A stretch of DNA of 47,619 nt from Symbiodinium natans (taxonomy: Eukaryota; Sar; Dinophyceae; Suessiales; Symbiodiniaceae): NCBI GenBank assembly GCA_905221605.1, contig CAJNDS010000571.1, positions 64,001 to 111,619 of the forward strand, read 5' to 3'. This document shows, one piece after another, positions 21,432-31,525 of this stretch. Under the pieces are notes generated by a model. It ran no database searches and was not told the origin of the DNA. It saw nothing but the letters and a program-made list of their open reading frames with translations. Made by a program: the position numbers and the translations under genes. Each line of letters opens with the position of its first letter. Position 1 is the stretch's first letter.

Positions 21432-24400
21432 TCATTCTTCATCCTCTTCGCCCTTCTTCTCGCCAGCTCCAATTGACTCCATCAACTTGGCGCGGCGCTC
21501 CTTGGCGGCTTCCTTCATCTCCGCCAACTCAGCCGTCCTCGTTTCCATCATCACATCCTGCGAAGATCGGCTAGGCTCAGCTGGCGTCTCCGCAGGCCTC
21601 TCAGTTGGCTGGTCTCCAACCTTTCTCTTCTTCTCTTCCAACATCAGCTCCAAATCGGCAACACTAAAGCTTGCCTTCACACGCTCAGCAATCTGCGCGA
21701 TAGCTGCTGCATCCAACTCAGATGGTACAACTGACACAGGCGAGCGAACCGCTTCGCCTTCCAGCTTTGCTCTCTTAGCAGCTTCTTCCTCGGCAGCTGA
21801 CAGGTCGGCGATGCGCTTGCGCTTTCGCTCAGCTTCCTCGAACTCTCGGTCTTGCTGTTCCGCTGCAGCCTTGAGGATCCGCTTCAGGTCCTTTTCCTCC
21901 TTCTCGAGTTTCCCAACATTCTCACCCATGATCCCAAAGGCTTGCTGCCACATGTCGGCAGGCAACGTCAAGTTGAACCTCACCACATAGTCGGTCGGCA
22001 AGTGCCACTTACACTTGCAGATCCACACAACACCGCTTCGAGTCTCACTCGCAACCACCTTCTTCCAGCTTGCCGCCCTCTGCGTGTCGGTGATCTCCTC
22101 TTTCTTTTTCTCCAGGTCCTCCAAGAATCCTGCAACAGACTCCATCACGGATCTGTAGTGGCTGTAGGCCACAAACGACCACTTGGGGACTGGTCTCTCC
22201 CTCAGCTCCGGCTCGTGAATCCGAAGTGTATCACACGACAACATCGAAATCACTCGCACTCGCTCCACCAGTTCCTTAAACACCAAGGATCCTTCCTTTG
22301 CACTTCTCTTCCAGCGCAACACCCATGGGGGATAATACGAGCTCTCAGCTTCATCCTCCATGATCCTCTCTGCTCCCAAAATGGGTAGCATGCACAACAG
22401 ATCCACCATCCGCAAGACTCCGAGGTCCTGGTGTTCACCCAGAAGCAAAACAGGGACTATCCCTTTTCTCTTCAAGTACCTCACGAAGCTCAACATCGCC
22501 AGGCCACACGTTCCCGGCGGTACTTCCATGTACAGTCCTCCTTCATTCACTGCCATCTCCCAGATGATGGCCTTGCCACCAATCTGTCCACGGACATCCA
22601 AGATTCCGAAGATCTTCGTGGGTTTCTCCTGTAGCTCACACACCTCCTGGATGGGCTTCACCAGCTTCTCGTATGAGCTTTGATAGCGCAACATATCCTT
22701 GTCGGATAGCGTGCCTACCACGTCCTTGAGCTCTAGCTCATCCACTGGAGTTCCGCGCCGGCAGATACTCCATGACACATCACCGAACCACTTCGGCGGC
22801 TCTGGATCCGCCAGCTCCGGAAACACGTCGACCATCCGTTCAATCACCTTCGGCATGGCCTTGGGTTTCGGTGCAGCTTGGCCTGAGCCTCGGCTTTCAC
22901 CTTTATCACCCCTTTTTCCAGCAGCTCGGCGCTCCTTCTCTGCCTCTCGGAGATGGAATGCATGGCTTGCATCCGTGCCAGAGACTGTCACAGTCTGTTT
23001 GCACTTTTCGCACTTGGGCTTGCCACTTTCATCCCAGCTCAACCCGGCAGCATGCTCGGATCTGAACAACCATTTGCAAACCTTACACCAAAAGGGGCTT
23101 TTCATCTCAGCACCCTGCTCACCCTTCCTGCTGTCTTCAGCTGCCATTTTCCTGTCCTTCACCAAAGGTACAGGCTCCAGGCTAGGGCTAGCTTCCGTGG
23201 TGCTTGAACCAAAGCTTTTGCGGTTGGACCATAAATCCATTTCTTGAACCTCAGGGGAAGAGTCTTCACGAAGGGTTTCGGGACTTCTAAGGTGGAAATT
23301 TTCAAAAACTTCGCCACACTTTTTCACACTTTTCAACGATCCAACTTGCTCCACACTGCATCCAGTTGCCTCGGCACACTGGCATGCCTGAACTCCAACC
23401 CTTGGTCGGATTCCACAGATCCTCCACACCTGCTGCACATCTTCACCAGGGTATATACCCATAGCTTGCTGGTGCTGACAGAATGTCACTTGACTCAAGC
23501 ACTTTGTAAGAACGTCAGCGATCATTCCCGCTGTCGGGCACCAAATGACCTTCAAGGTCTGAGCTTCCTGTATCCGCTCCTGAAGATAGCAGACAGCGAT
23601 GTCTAAGTGGCGAACTCGCCTACTCAACCCACGGTTTAGCAAAACCGCTCTCGCTGAGGAACTGTCAGTGTGCAATCGGATCGTGACATCTGACTCGGCC
23701 AACTGACCGATCAAAGTCGCAAGTCCCTCACTCTCCTGTACCGCAGTCAAGATGGCTCTCAACTCGGCTTCACAAGAACTCAGCGATACACACCCTTGAA
23801 CTCGAGAGATTCCCTTGATCAGGCATCCTCTATAAAAGATGGCTATGCCCGACACAGATCTTCGTCCTAACGACGCTTGGGGTGCCCAACTGGCATCCGC
23901 ATACACTTCCAGCTGCGCCGGCCCACTGTCCGGTACATTCCCATCAGGGCCAAAGTACTGCCATGCATGGTATTGTCCCTTTAGGAACCTAATCACTTGT
24001 CGCAATGCTTGCTCAAAGCATGCTGTTGGCTTGGACTGTCCTTGCGAAAGAATGGACATCCACCTACTCAGGTCAGGTCTCGACTGACCCCACCATGCAA
24101 TCCGGCCAAGTACTGCTCTGTACCTCGCAGCTGCAGTGTCACTCAACTCAGGATCCGAACCACTTGCTCTGCCCTTCTCGACCGTTTTCACGATGTCCGG
24201 AGGAGCAGTAACCACCTTCAGGTCCTTACAGAACTCTGTCTCGAACAGGGCATCTAAGTATGCCGGGGGCACTCGCATCCTGAGATGACTCCCTTGTCTC
24301 TCAATCTCTCGCCCCAAAAAGGTGATCTTTCCACCAGTGGAAGTGATTCGACCCGTTTCCTTGATCTTCAACTCTCCGTTCAGGGTGTCGGTCACCAACC

Positions 24401-26570
24401 GAATGGCATCTCTAGTGCCACACAGAATCAAATCGTCCACATAGCACAACATGAGGAATCTTTTCCCTCTCACAGTGCCCTCGAAGACGGAAGGTTCCGT
24501 TGGGCATTGCTTCAACCCAACTTTCTTCACAACTGTCGCCAGCTTCAAGTTCCAAGCTTTGGCGGCAACTCTCAAACCATTCATGGCTTGATCCAGAATC
24601 ATAAACACCGGGACATAATAGTCCTTGCAGGCGGAAACATCCTTGGGCAATTGGATAATCGCCTTCGATCCTTTCGGAAGGGGGGAATGCAAGAATGCAG
24701 TGCTAACATCCAAAGTTGCGATATCCATAGCATCTACCGAAGCAATGGCCAAAAGCGTCCGTAACGCTTCTAAAGAAGGAGTCGTAGCACTCAGTCCTAA
24801 AGATGATGCTGTGCTCCCCTTTGCGATGTCTTGCACCACACACCGAGCTCTCACAGCTTCCTTGCCATTCACCACCTTTGGGCCTATGACCCATCGGGTT
24901 GGGATGATCTTTATCCCATGCTGACGAGCAAACTTCTGAGCCTCGTCTGCTCCAACCACTCTCCCTGCTTTGTGAGCAGTCATACTCTGCAGCTCAGTTC
25001 GCCGGCCTTCCACTGTTTTATCCACATCTAATGGACATCCATCTATCTCAGACAGAACACTCGTGGGTCTTGCCAGCCAAACTTGGGATCCACACACCTT
25101 CATGGACTCCGGGAAAGTGCTATTCTTGTTGAGCAGAATCGAATTGGTCACATGTACCAACTTCGGACTCTCGTCACTGCTTACCATTTTAATAGGACCT
25201 TGAGGCACATCGAGTCTTGGGTCTAAACAAATACGATTGATCAGCCGGGGAACTCGATTGGACTCATCTGGAACTGAGTTCACATCTGAAGTTAAACTCT
25301 CTAAACGCCGGGGAACTCGACTGGACTCATTTGGAACTGAATCCACATCCATTTGAGGTTTTTCTTCCTCCATTGGGATCGCTTCATCCTCAGCGGGAGT
25401 TTCTCCTTCGAAGTATCCAGGTTCCATTGCCTCATCTGGAATCCCTTGGTAAGGCAAACTTGGATCCTCAAAATCCTCCATGTCAACATCCACAACTTCT
25501 GTCGCAGGTGTTGGGACGCTTTGCTTCTCCTCCAACTTGGGATCTGGTCGACTCTCATAGGTGATCTTCGGGCGTTTCAGGAGTGAAGGCTCACTTCCAG
25601 ACTCCATCCCCCCCGCATCCTTTGAGCTTCTCTGGTCCATTTTTGGAGTTTCCTCTGTTGGTTCTTTCGATTCCAACCGTTGTCGTTGAGCTTTCAACCA
25701 ATCATCATACCGTTTTCGGCATTCAGCATTGTGGTTGGCTTTTCCTCTTTTTTGACCACACGCAGGACAGTTCGCTGTGCCACCATGTTCCTTCACCCAT
25801 GCAGCTGGAGGTCCAACTTTGCTCATGTCGGTGGTCGGTCCCTCAGACACTCGGCCCTCAAAGGCCTTGTCCGCTTCACCTTCAATCCGATCGGGCACCC
25901 CATCCTCTTTCTCCTTCAGAATCGGGGGAGCCAATGTATCCGATGGATCATGCTCCTTGAGCAAATGTTGACAATGCTCCAACCCAATCTTCAACGGAAC
26001 GATGTTCTTGATGGACTTTGCTCGAAAGTGTTTTGGACAACCATCCACCATGGCACTCACAACATGAGTCAAGCCACCAACTTCAGGGTACACATAGGCT
26101 GCTTCCACAAACCGGGAGAGCGCCGTGGTTTTCATCGAATCCGGTAGCTCAGCCAGAACTGGAGCACCTATCAACGACGATCCACACTCATGGAGGGATC
26201 TCTGTAGTACCAACTCCTGGGGTGATTTCTTCCCATCAAAGGCAGCTGCATGGTGATTGTGCATTGTAGCACAGTAAATCAGACCAAACTCAAACGCTCG
26301 AGGACTTCTTTTCAAGTCAAAGCCCTGCGCTCGTAGATCCAACCTCACCGTGCTGAACAACTCCTTGAGTGTTCTCACTGCCCTTTCCACACCACCAACC
26401 GCTTCATGTCCCTGCGGAGGTGCTCTTTGGGTCACAATCCTAATCCCCAGATTGGCTCTCTTGATGAGGGCGCTCACCGCTGTCTCGCTGTCTGTCCTCA
26501 ACAGTACAGCAGACCCTGCAATGTCCAGTCCGAAAGCATTCCAATGTCCAGTCCGAAAGCATTCATCCAA
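21432..26570 (-). CDS. Copia-type pol (integrase core, RT, RNase H) with long C-terminal extension
   Basis: 1,712 open codons. It begins mid-integrase: LLRTDSETAV holds the second catalytic Asp and GGVERAVRTLKE the Glu; the first Asp is in the preceding frame. There is no convincing start codon, because this frame was detached from gag-protease by a 23-bp duplication. A Cys/His motif CPACG...HNAEC lies near residues 268-289. RT spans about 540-780 with YVDDL at 710-714. RNase H spans about 888-1025 (YADASW, SSCEAEL, HTDSSSAR). Residues ~1045-1712 are an extension: a zinc-ribbon-like CKVC...CEKC at 1162-1190, a ~300-residue globular part of unknown family, then a charged coiled coil (EERKRKR, AAEEEAAKRAK) and an acidic tail. 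Stop at 21432. Confidence 0.9.
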   Translation of the reverse strand: MDECFRTGHWNAFGLDIAGSAVLLRTDSETAVSALIKRANLGIRIVTQRAPPQGHEAVGGVERAVRTLKELFSTVRLDLRAQGFDLKRSPRAFEFGLIYCATMHNHHAAAFDGKKSPQELVLQRSLHECGSSLIGAPVLAELPDSMKTTALSRFVEAAYVYPEVGGLTHVVSAMVDGCPKHFRAKSIKNIVPLKIGLEHCQHLLKEHDPSDTLAPPILKEKEDGVPDRIEGEADKAFEGRVSEGPTTDMSKVGPPAAWVKEHGGTANCPACGQKRGKANHNAECRKRYDDWLKAQRQRLESKEPTEETPKMDQRSSKDAGGMESGSEPSLLKRPKITYESRPDPKLEEKQSVPTPATEVVDVDMEDFEDPSLPYQGIPDEAMEPGYFEGETPAEDEAIPMEEEKPQMDVDSVPNESSRVPRRLESLTSDVNSVPDESNRVPRLINRICLDPRLDVPQGPIKMVSSDESPKLVHVTNSILLNKNSTFPESMKVCGSQVWLARPTSVLSEIDGCPLDVDKTVEGRRTELQSMTAHKAGRVVGADEAQKFARQHGIKIIPTRWVIGPKVVNGKEAVRARCVVQDIAKGSTASSLGLSATTPSLEALRTLLAIASVDAMDIATLDVSTAFLHSPLPKGSKAIIQLPKDVSACKDYYVPVFMILDQAMNGLRVAAKAWNLKLATVVKKVGLKQCPTEPSVFEGTVRGKRFLMLCYVDDLILCGTRDAIRLVTDTLNGELKIKETGRITSTGGKITFLGREIERQGSHLRMRVPPAYLDALFETEFCKDLKVVTAPPDIVKTVEKGRASGSDPELSDTAAARYRAVLGRIAWWGQSRPDLSRWMSILSQGQSKPTACFEQALRQVIRFLKGQYHAWQYFGPDGNVPDSGPAQLEVYADASWAPQASLGRRSVSGIAIFYRGCLIKGISRVQGCVSLSSCEAELRAILTAVQESEGLATLIGQLAESDVTIRLHTDSSSARAVLLNRGLSRRVRHLDIAVCYLQERIQEAQTLKVIWCPTAGMIADVLTKCLSQVTFCQHQQAMGIYPGEDVQQVWRICGIRPRVGVQACQCAEATGCSVEQVGSLKSVKKCGEVFENFHLRSPETLREDSSPEVQEMDLWSNRKSFGSSTTEASPSLEPVPLVKDRKMAAEDSRKGEQGAEMKSPFWCKVCKWLFRSEHAAGLSWDESGKPKCEKCKQTVTVSGTDASHAFHLREAEKERRAAGKRGDKGESRGSGQAAPKPKAMPKVIERMVDVFPELADPEPPKWFGDVSWSICRRGTPVDELELKDVVGTLSDKDMLRYQSSYEKLVKPIQEVCELQEKPTKIFGILDVRGQIGGKAIIWEMAVNEGGLYMEVPPGTCGLAMLSFVRYLKRKGIVPVLLLGEHQDLGVLRMVDLLCMLPILGAERIMEDEAESSYYPPWVLRWKRSAKEGSLVFKELVERVRVISMLSCDTLRIHEPELRERPVPKWSFVAYSHYRSVMESVAGFLEDLEKKKEEITDTQRAASWKKVVASETRSGVVWICKCKWHLPTDYVVRFNLTLPADMWQQAFGIMGENVGKLEKEEKDLKRILKAAAEQQDREFEEAERKRKRIADLSAAEEEAAKRAKLEGEAVRSPVSVVPSELDAAAIAQIAERVKASFSVADLELMLEEKKRKVGDQPTERPAETPAEPSRSSQDVMMETRTAELAEMKEAAKERRAKLMESIGAGEKKGEEDEE

Positions 26571-28828
26571 TAACGAATCCAGCTGGAGGTATTGTCAGCA
26601 TTGGTCCCTACCAACAGACATCCAATCATTCTGGTTGACATTTCAGTCATGACCAGTACTTTCATGTTGGGAGCCGTCGGCTGGTCTTTCGCAAAAGTAC
26701 CAGTTACCAAGTTGATGAAGCAGAAATCTGCTTGCAACGCCACGGGTCGGTCTTGAGCATCCTTGGTCCGACGATGCTGGGTTGTTCCTCTTGTCATCCG
26801 ACAATGAGGACATTCTGACGAAAAAGGAATGTGGCCTCGCATCCGATGCAGCTCCATTTCTTCTTGCTTTTTCTTGGTCATTGACTGCACTGACTGCATC
26901 TGATCAACCTCCATCGGTCGTTGGCCATCATCCACATCCATGGGTCGAACCTCAGTTCTTCCAAAGGTTACTTTCTTTCGCTTTCCAGCATCACCTTGCA
27001 GGTAGATCCAAGGACATCCAGCCCAGGATACTCCATATCCCATGACTCCTTTCTTCTCGTGTCGCAGCGAAATCTCTCTTCGAGTGAACTTCACTTCCCA
27101 ATCAGTATTCACCATCTGCTCGGTGCTCAAGATGTTGTGAGCCACATCTGCTACAACTCCAGTCACACACACCGATGTCAAACCAAGATACTGCTTTCCT
27201 TCATACATAGGCAGCAAGGCTCGGATGCGAACTCGCTCGAAGACATTCACCGTGGTATCGTTGGCTGCTGAGTACCTCTCATTAGGTCCCAACGCCTTCC
27301 GATCCAAGATCTGGAACTCATCCAAGTATCTTTTCGCAATCACAGTCACCGATGCTCCTGAGTCAATCAACCACCATTTGCTTGCATCATCCTTTTCCAT
27401 GCTTTTGACTTGATTCATCGGAGGTTTCATCAAAGACCGAACTGACTTAGATGGCAACATCTGAGATAAATCGGTAGAGATCCGATGCTCCAACTCGGCA
27501 ATCCGGACTCTCGTCTCAATTTCCCATGACCAATCTATCTCATCAGTACTCCGGGGAATCCACTCTTTTCTCACTTCATCGAGCAATCCTTCCAGAGGTT
27601 GCAACACAGATTCCACTCGGGCCTCTGACTCAGGTTCATTCCATTCACCTCCAGTTAGCTGGTAGTCACTCGACTCACCCTCTTGGGAGACTTCAGCAAC
27701 TGTCTTCCCCTTTCCTTTGCCTTTTCCTTTGGGCTTTCCCTTTTCGTGCTTCTTCTTGGGATCTCCTTTTGCCTTGGCTTTCGCCTTAGCATTGGGGGAA
27801 TTGGGCTTCTTGCCTGAATCTCCCTCCTTATACCAGCAATCGCGGGCATAATGTCCTTTTCCACCACACACATAGCACTCCACATCCTTCTTGTTCTGGC
27901 TTGAAGCTCGTTTGCCAGCACCTTTGCTTGATTCGCGCTTGCCTTTCTGTTCCTTTCCTTTGCCTTTTGGTTTTCCTTCGTTGCCCTTTCCCTCCTTGGG
28001 ATCTCGAAAAGGTTGAAGCTTCGTGCCAGGGGCTTCTGACCACACCCTTTGTTGCACCTCAAACTTCAGAGCAACTCTTTTCAGATCTTCAAACGATTCA
28101 CTATCGCCATGCAACAAGCAATGGCTTCTACACCGATCTGGCAAACTGCGCAGCAAAACCATAACCGAATCCGCTTCTTGGATCTGCAAACCACCAGCAT
28201 GCACATCGGGATCAAGACTATTGAGCAGCTTGGTGTACTTGTTCAACTCATGCTCAATCTTTCGAATGATCTCCGGAATACTGGGTGCTTTCACGGTTTG
28301 ATTCACCAGCTGCGACCGAAAGAACAGGCATTCAGCTCGCGACTTCAGGCAAAACTCCTTCGCCAGCAATCTCAAAGCCACAAAACCAGATTGTTGATAA
28401 GTGCTCTCACTTTCAACATCTGTCTGCAAAATCAGAGAACTCTTCTCATGATTTGCAAAAGTCTGTCGCAGGATGTGCATCAGCCTCGTCGACCTCTTCT
28501 GTTGCTCCACAGTAAGTCGATCCTGTTTCAGCCGAGACTCTTCTTGAGTATTCACCGCATGCATGAGCTCATTGGGAAACACTTCTGAACCCAAACCAAC
28601 CCAACTGGTCAGCTTCTCCATCCAGGTCAAGAATCCAAGAGCTTCAGCGATGCGATCCTTCCAAGACGAAAAGTCAATGGTCGGCAAACTGGGCAACCAT
28701 TTGTCCGATCGAGCAAACACATCCCTTTCCCTTTCTTGCTCCAGAGGTGGAGGTCTCAGTGGGGGACTTGGGCTCGCCATCCGAAAAAGCTGGGTCCCCT
28801 TCGCAGGAGTACCCACTGGCGATGCCAT
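26498..28828 (-). CDS. Copia-type gag C-terminus, protease and integrase N-terminus
   Basis: 776 codons from an ATG at 28828. Residues 40-265 are capsid-like helices. A CCHC zinc knuckle CYVCGGKGHYARDC lies at about 318-331 and is flanked by long Lys/Gly-rich basic linkers. Aspartic protease active site WLIDSGAS is at 487-494. The integrase HHCC zinc motif is at about 661-676 (HRMRGHIPF, CPHC). LQADFCF at 699-705 holds the first catalytic Asp. The frame then hits the 23-bp duplication at 26520-26564 and terminates after about 17 out-of-frame codons. Gag begins further upstream (29891), separated by a foreign insert, so this ATG may not be the natural start. Confidence 0.88.
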   Translation of the reverse strand: MASPVGTPAKGTQLFRMASPSPPLRPPPLEQERERDVFARSDKWLPSLPTIDFSSWKDRIAEALGFLTWMEKLTSWVGLGSEVFPNELMHAVNTQEESRLKQDRLTVEQQKRSTRLMHILRQTFANHEKSSLILQTDVESESTYQQSGFVALRLLAKEFCLKSRAECLFFRSQLVNQTVKAPSIPEIIRKIEHELNKYTKLLNSLDPDVHAGGLQIQEADSVMVLLRSLPDRCRSHCLLHGDSESFEDLKRVALKFEVQQRVWSEAPGTKLQPFRDPKEGKGNEGKPKGKGKEQKGKRESSKGAGKRASSQNKKDVECYVCGGKGHYARDCWYKEGDSGKKPNSPNAKAKAKAKGDPKKKHEKGKPKGKGKGKGKTVAEVSQEGESSDYQLTGGEWNEPESEARVESVLQPLEGLLDEVRKEWIPRSTDEIDWSWEIETRVRIAELEHRISTDLSQMLPSKSVRSLMKPPMNQVKSMEKDDASKWWLIDSGASVTVIAKRYLDEFQILDRKALGPNERYSAANDTTVNVFERVRIRALLPMYEGKQYLGLTSVCVTGVVADVAHNILSTEQMVNTDWEVKFTRREISLRHEKKGVMGYGVSWAGCPWIYLQGDAGKRKKVTFGRTEVRPMDVDDGQRPMEVDQMQSVQSMTKKKQEEMELHRMRGHIPFSSECPHCRMTRGTTQHRRTKDAQDRPVALQADFCFINLVTGTFAKDQPTAPNMKVLVMTEMSTRMIGCLLVGTNADNTSSWIRYWMNAFGLDIGMLSDWTLQGLLYC
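26520..26564. repeat. 23-bp tandem duplication inside integrase
   Basis: Two copies of a 22-base identical stretch at 26520-26541 and 26543-26564 (period 23) encode NAFGLDI twice. Because 23 is not a multiple of three, it shifts the frame and splits gag-pol into two overlapping frames. Confidence 0.96.
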
Positions 28829-28849
28829 GAGCGGAAACTCAGTCCCTGG

Positions 28850-29300
28850 CAGATGTTGTGACCCACAGGACTTCGATCACAACTTTGGGACACGTCCACG
28901 GCCAGAGGATTCATGTTTGGGCACTGCGACTGCCGAATCTGCAAGACCTCAGCCTCCCGTGTGCTCAACGGAAGGCCTTTTTGTAGTGGCCGAAGTCGAC
29001 ATCCCAGTCCTGCCCGCACCTCCCTGTGCTTCAGCAACCATTTCGGTGTGGTCCGTGGCTTTTGCTTCACGATGTGCTTTCTGGTCTTTGCAGTCCGCCA
29101 GGAAGGCCTGAGGTGTTTGCGCAGTGACGGCTGGTCCTGCTGGGCGAAAGCGGCCTTCAGCATGGCCTTGACAGCAGAGGCCATGTCCTTGGGGGAAGCG
29201 GCCGCGGCCACGTCCTGCCGGATGCACAGCATCCAGACTCTAGGCCGCCTGGCCGGGCAGCCCAGCTGGCTGCTGCAGAACTCGACGCCCACGACCCGGT
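28850..29300 (-). pseudogene. C5 cytosine DNA methyltransferase fragment inside gag region
   Basis: The minus-strand frame from about 29300 reads VVGVEFCSSQLGCPARRPRV then WMLCIRQD. This fits motif VII-VIII of C5 methyltransferases (hydrophobic strand, then FGxPxxRxRV and a hydrophobic strand). About 110 residues later the same frame reads LSTREAEVLQI and VDVSQSCDRSPVG, patterns I associate with the target-recognition/C-terminal part of dinoflagellate methyltransferases. The catalytic PCQ and ENV motifs are not present, so this is a fragment. It interrupts gag: Q-rich gag sequence ends just right of it and capsid-like gag resumes just left. Insert edges are not sharply defined, and the family call rests on motif reading alone. 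Confidence 0.5.
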
Positions 29301-29309
29301 AGTCCTACC

Positions 29310-29891
29310 ATCCTGAGGTAAGGGGGGATTCACCTGTTGCTGTTGCTGTGGCTGCTGTTGCTGATGCTGCTGTATCATCCACTGCTGATGCTGCTGCTGT
29401 TGCTGCACCATGGACGAAGTCATCGTTTGCATAAACTGCTGTTGCTGCACAACCAGTTTCTGCATCATGCTTTCCAATTCTCGCACTTGTCTCGTCAACC
29501 CTTGCACGTCGGGTGATGTTTGTGATGGTGTCACCACAGGTTGAGGAGGTCCAGTTGATAGTCCTGGTGGTAACGAAGGACTTCCTACCGCTTGCTGAGG
29601 CAAACCAGGGGGAAACGAAGGGCCTCCCATTGTCTGTTGGGGTGCTCCAGTAGCTACCCCATGAGGGCTTCTGGCGGGAGTTCTACCTCTGGGCACTGGG
29701 CCATACACAGGTTGGCTTCCTTGTGCCAAACCTTGCACCCACAGTGGGTTGGGATTTCCCAAACCCGGAAAAGGGTCTACCCTTCGCCTTGTCTCAGCAT
29801 CCATGATGGGCACAGAGCTTCCACGCTCTCGTCCACCTCTTGGACTCCTCACATGAGCTCCACTGGTATGTCGTGGGGATGTATTCAACAT
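29310..29891 (-). CDS. gag N-terminal segment, Pro/Gln-rich
   Basis: A minus-strand frame from an ATG at 29891 (a second, MDAETRRRVDPF, at about 29804). It is Gly/Pro-rich, then Gln/Met-rich (MVQQQQQHQQWMIQQHQQQQ), encoded by CAG/CAA repeats at 29335-29415. It parallels the Met/Gln-rich start of gag in the plus-strand element. The frame stays open to 29157 but past ~29310 it reads the methyltransferase insert out of frame, so gag proper is interrupted here. Confidence 0.7.
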
Positions 29892-30292
29892 AGTTCCTGA
29901 ACTCAGGCTCCAGCCTGCAGTCTCTCCACAACGTCTTCTGGCGAAAATTCTCTCACCAACACCAGATGGTCCAGGCTCCTGAAGAACCTTAGTTCTACTC
30001 TACCAAGCACCGTATTCCTCCAAGATCGGTCACAACCAATCCAGTTCCAGACAAACCACCTTGCCCGGGCTGCAAAGTGCCTCAACAGCCGCTGAACCAA
30101 CTGCTTCCAAGCCTGATGAGTGCGGATCCGCCTCCTCACAGGGTAGGCTTCCCGGTACTCACTTGCACGATCCGAGTACAAGAGATTCCGGTCCACTGGC
30201 AGTCTGGACCAAACCCAAACTTGCCTCCAGGCACTCACAGAGTCCTGACAGACAACCAAAGACCATACACGGGCTCGTACCACAAGGCACAA

Positions 30293-30304
30293 GCTCTGCT
30301 ACCA
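30293..30304 (-). promoter_or_regulatory. Primer-binding site of minus-strand element
   Basis: Minus strand reads TGGTAGCAGAGC immediately after the 5' LTR. It matches 11 of 12 bases of the TGGTATCAGAGC site complementary to initiator tRNA-Met used by many copia elements. Confidence 0.85.
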
Positions 30305-30682
30305 CGTGAAAAACCGAAGGTCCCTCTGGTACCTTTTCTCTTAAAAGCATGAACCCTGACCTCTCACCAAGTGCGGACAACTCTCTCTTTTTCACAGTCA
30401 GAGCCACTTGAGCCTTGAGCCAAAAGTCACGAATGTGCACAAACCAAAACGACTCTCTTGTGAGCTTGAACTCAGCTTCAGAACGAAGTTCCCTACACAC
30501 TGCACACTCACTTTAAACAGCGTATTGGGCAAAAACACACTCGTGTGATTTCCTTGGAAATCAACGAGGCATAAACCATCGAGAATGGGATCACACGGAT
30601 TCCCAATCACTCCGAAGCAAAACAAACCTATGCAAGCTGATCCAAAACATGACAAAAACACACTGATCAGCCACAATCTCCA
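30305..30682 (-). repeat. 5' LTR of minus-strand element
   Basis: 378 bp, homologous to 20322-20694. Carries TTTTGGCTCAAG on the minus strand at 30414-30425, here followed by a second GCTCAAG copy absent from the 3' LTR. It should contain the element's promoter, directed leftwards. Confidence 0.93.
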
Positions 30683-30822
30683 CTGTTGAGTCCAATGTTT
30701 CGAGTCCAATGTTACGAGCTTTTCCAGCTTCTTGTCCACAAAGCTTGCCGCACAGCGCTTGGCCCTTGAACTCAATACCTTGGCGGAGTTGCCGAGGATC
30801 AGATTCTGCCTGGGGCAGCAGC

Positions 30823-30954
30823 CATCCCTACAACTCAAGCACTTCAAAAGGCTTTTCCACTTAAAGCAGCACTTCCGTTGAGCCTCCAAGGCACAACTCT
30901 GAGCCAGCATGCAGGACAACAAAGTTAACATGTCCTTAGACAGGAACTTTCACA
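30823..30954 (-). repeat. Inverted first part of the 5' LTR of the plus-strand element
   Basis: On the minus strand this reads TGTGAAAGTTCCTGTCTAAG and continues like the 3' LTR at 44664 onward, ending TTGTAGGGATG. It lacks a 31-bp segment present in the 3' LTR. It is followed outward by GCTGG (30955-30959), the reverse complement of the CCAGC at 45047-45051. Confidence 0.9.
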
Positions 30955-31525
30955 GCTGGAGCGACACCTGGGGCGACGCCATCACCAGGCTCCGGAGGCG
31001 CACTGGATGTGCAGGGCACGCTGACCTCGGGGAGCGTGGAGCTCAGCACGGAGCTGTGGGCGCCGACAGTGCGGGCAAGGCCCACAGACAACCTACATTG
31101 ACGGGCGGAACGCAGGGGCCTATCGCTCCACACCGTCAGTGCGATTCGGGCCGACAACGGCATTGTTTCGAGCCCAGCAAACCTGGAGCTCATCGGTGGC
31201 TCCACAGGGGTGCAGGCGCAAGGGGATTTGCAGGTGGCCACCGCCAACAGCGGAGACGTCACGGCCAAAAGATGCTAAACCTTGCGACGGCGGGCAATGC
31301 GCTGCAGCTTCTTAAGCCCTGCGGGCTCCACGCTGTGCTTCTTGTGCGAGAGTTTTTTTTTTGAAACCCATAGTTTGCGATGGCCTGGTTCTCTGCACGC
31401 CCCCGCGGAAAAGGCAGAGAGCTTCCCCGAGCCTGCATTGCAGCACCAGAAGCCGCAGGTCTTCGACACACCATGTGGTCAATGGGAACGCCGGAGGCGA
31501 GTGCATCATTCCTAAGAGAACTTTG
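30955..31525. other. Inverted flanking DNA between the two 5' LTR parts
   Basis: If 30823-31525 is turned over, the two LTR parts become contiguous and this segment becomes 5' flank ending in CCAGC. On the plus strand it reads as a repeat-like protein fragment (GGALDVQGTLTSGSVELST; ADNGIVSSPANLELIGGST) resembling beta-repeat adhesin-like sequence, interrupted by a stop. No gene can be assigned. Confidence 0.65.

Larger units (their letters stand above)
20322..30682 (-). mobile_element. Ty1/copia-type LTR retrotransposon, ~10.4 kb, minus strand
   Basis: Bounded by two direct LTRs (30305-30682 is the 5' LTR, 20322-20694 the 3' LTR) differing by roughly nine substitutions and several small indels. 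The primer-binding site is just inside the 5' LTR and the polypurine tract just before the 3' LTR. Domain order is gag, zinc knuckle, protease, integrase, RT, RNase H, so integrase precedes RT (copia order). A C-terminal extension follows. The element is defective: gag-pol is split by a 23-bp duplication and gag holds a foreign insert. No matching target-site duplication is seen at its ends. Confidence 0.93.

Noticed and set aside
21283-21990. 235-codon plus-strand Ser/Phe-rich frame
   Set aside because: Antisense shadow of the coiled-coil end of the minus-strand pol.
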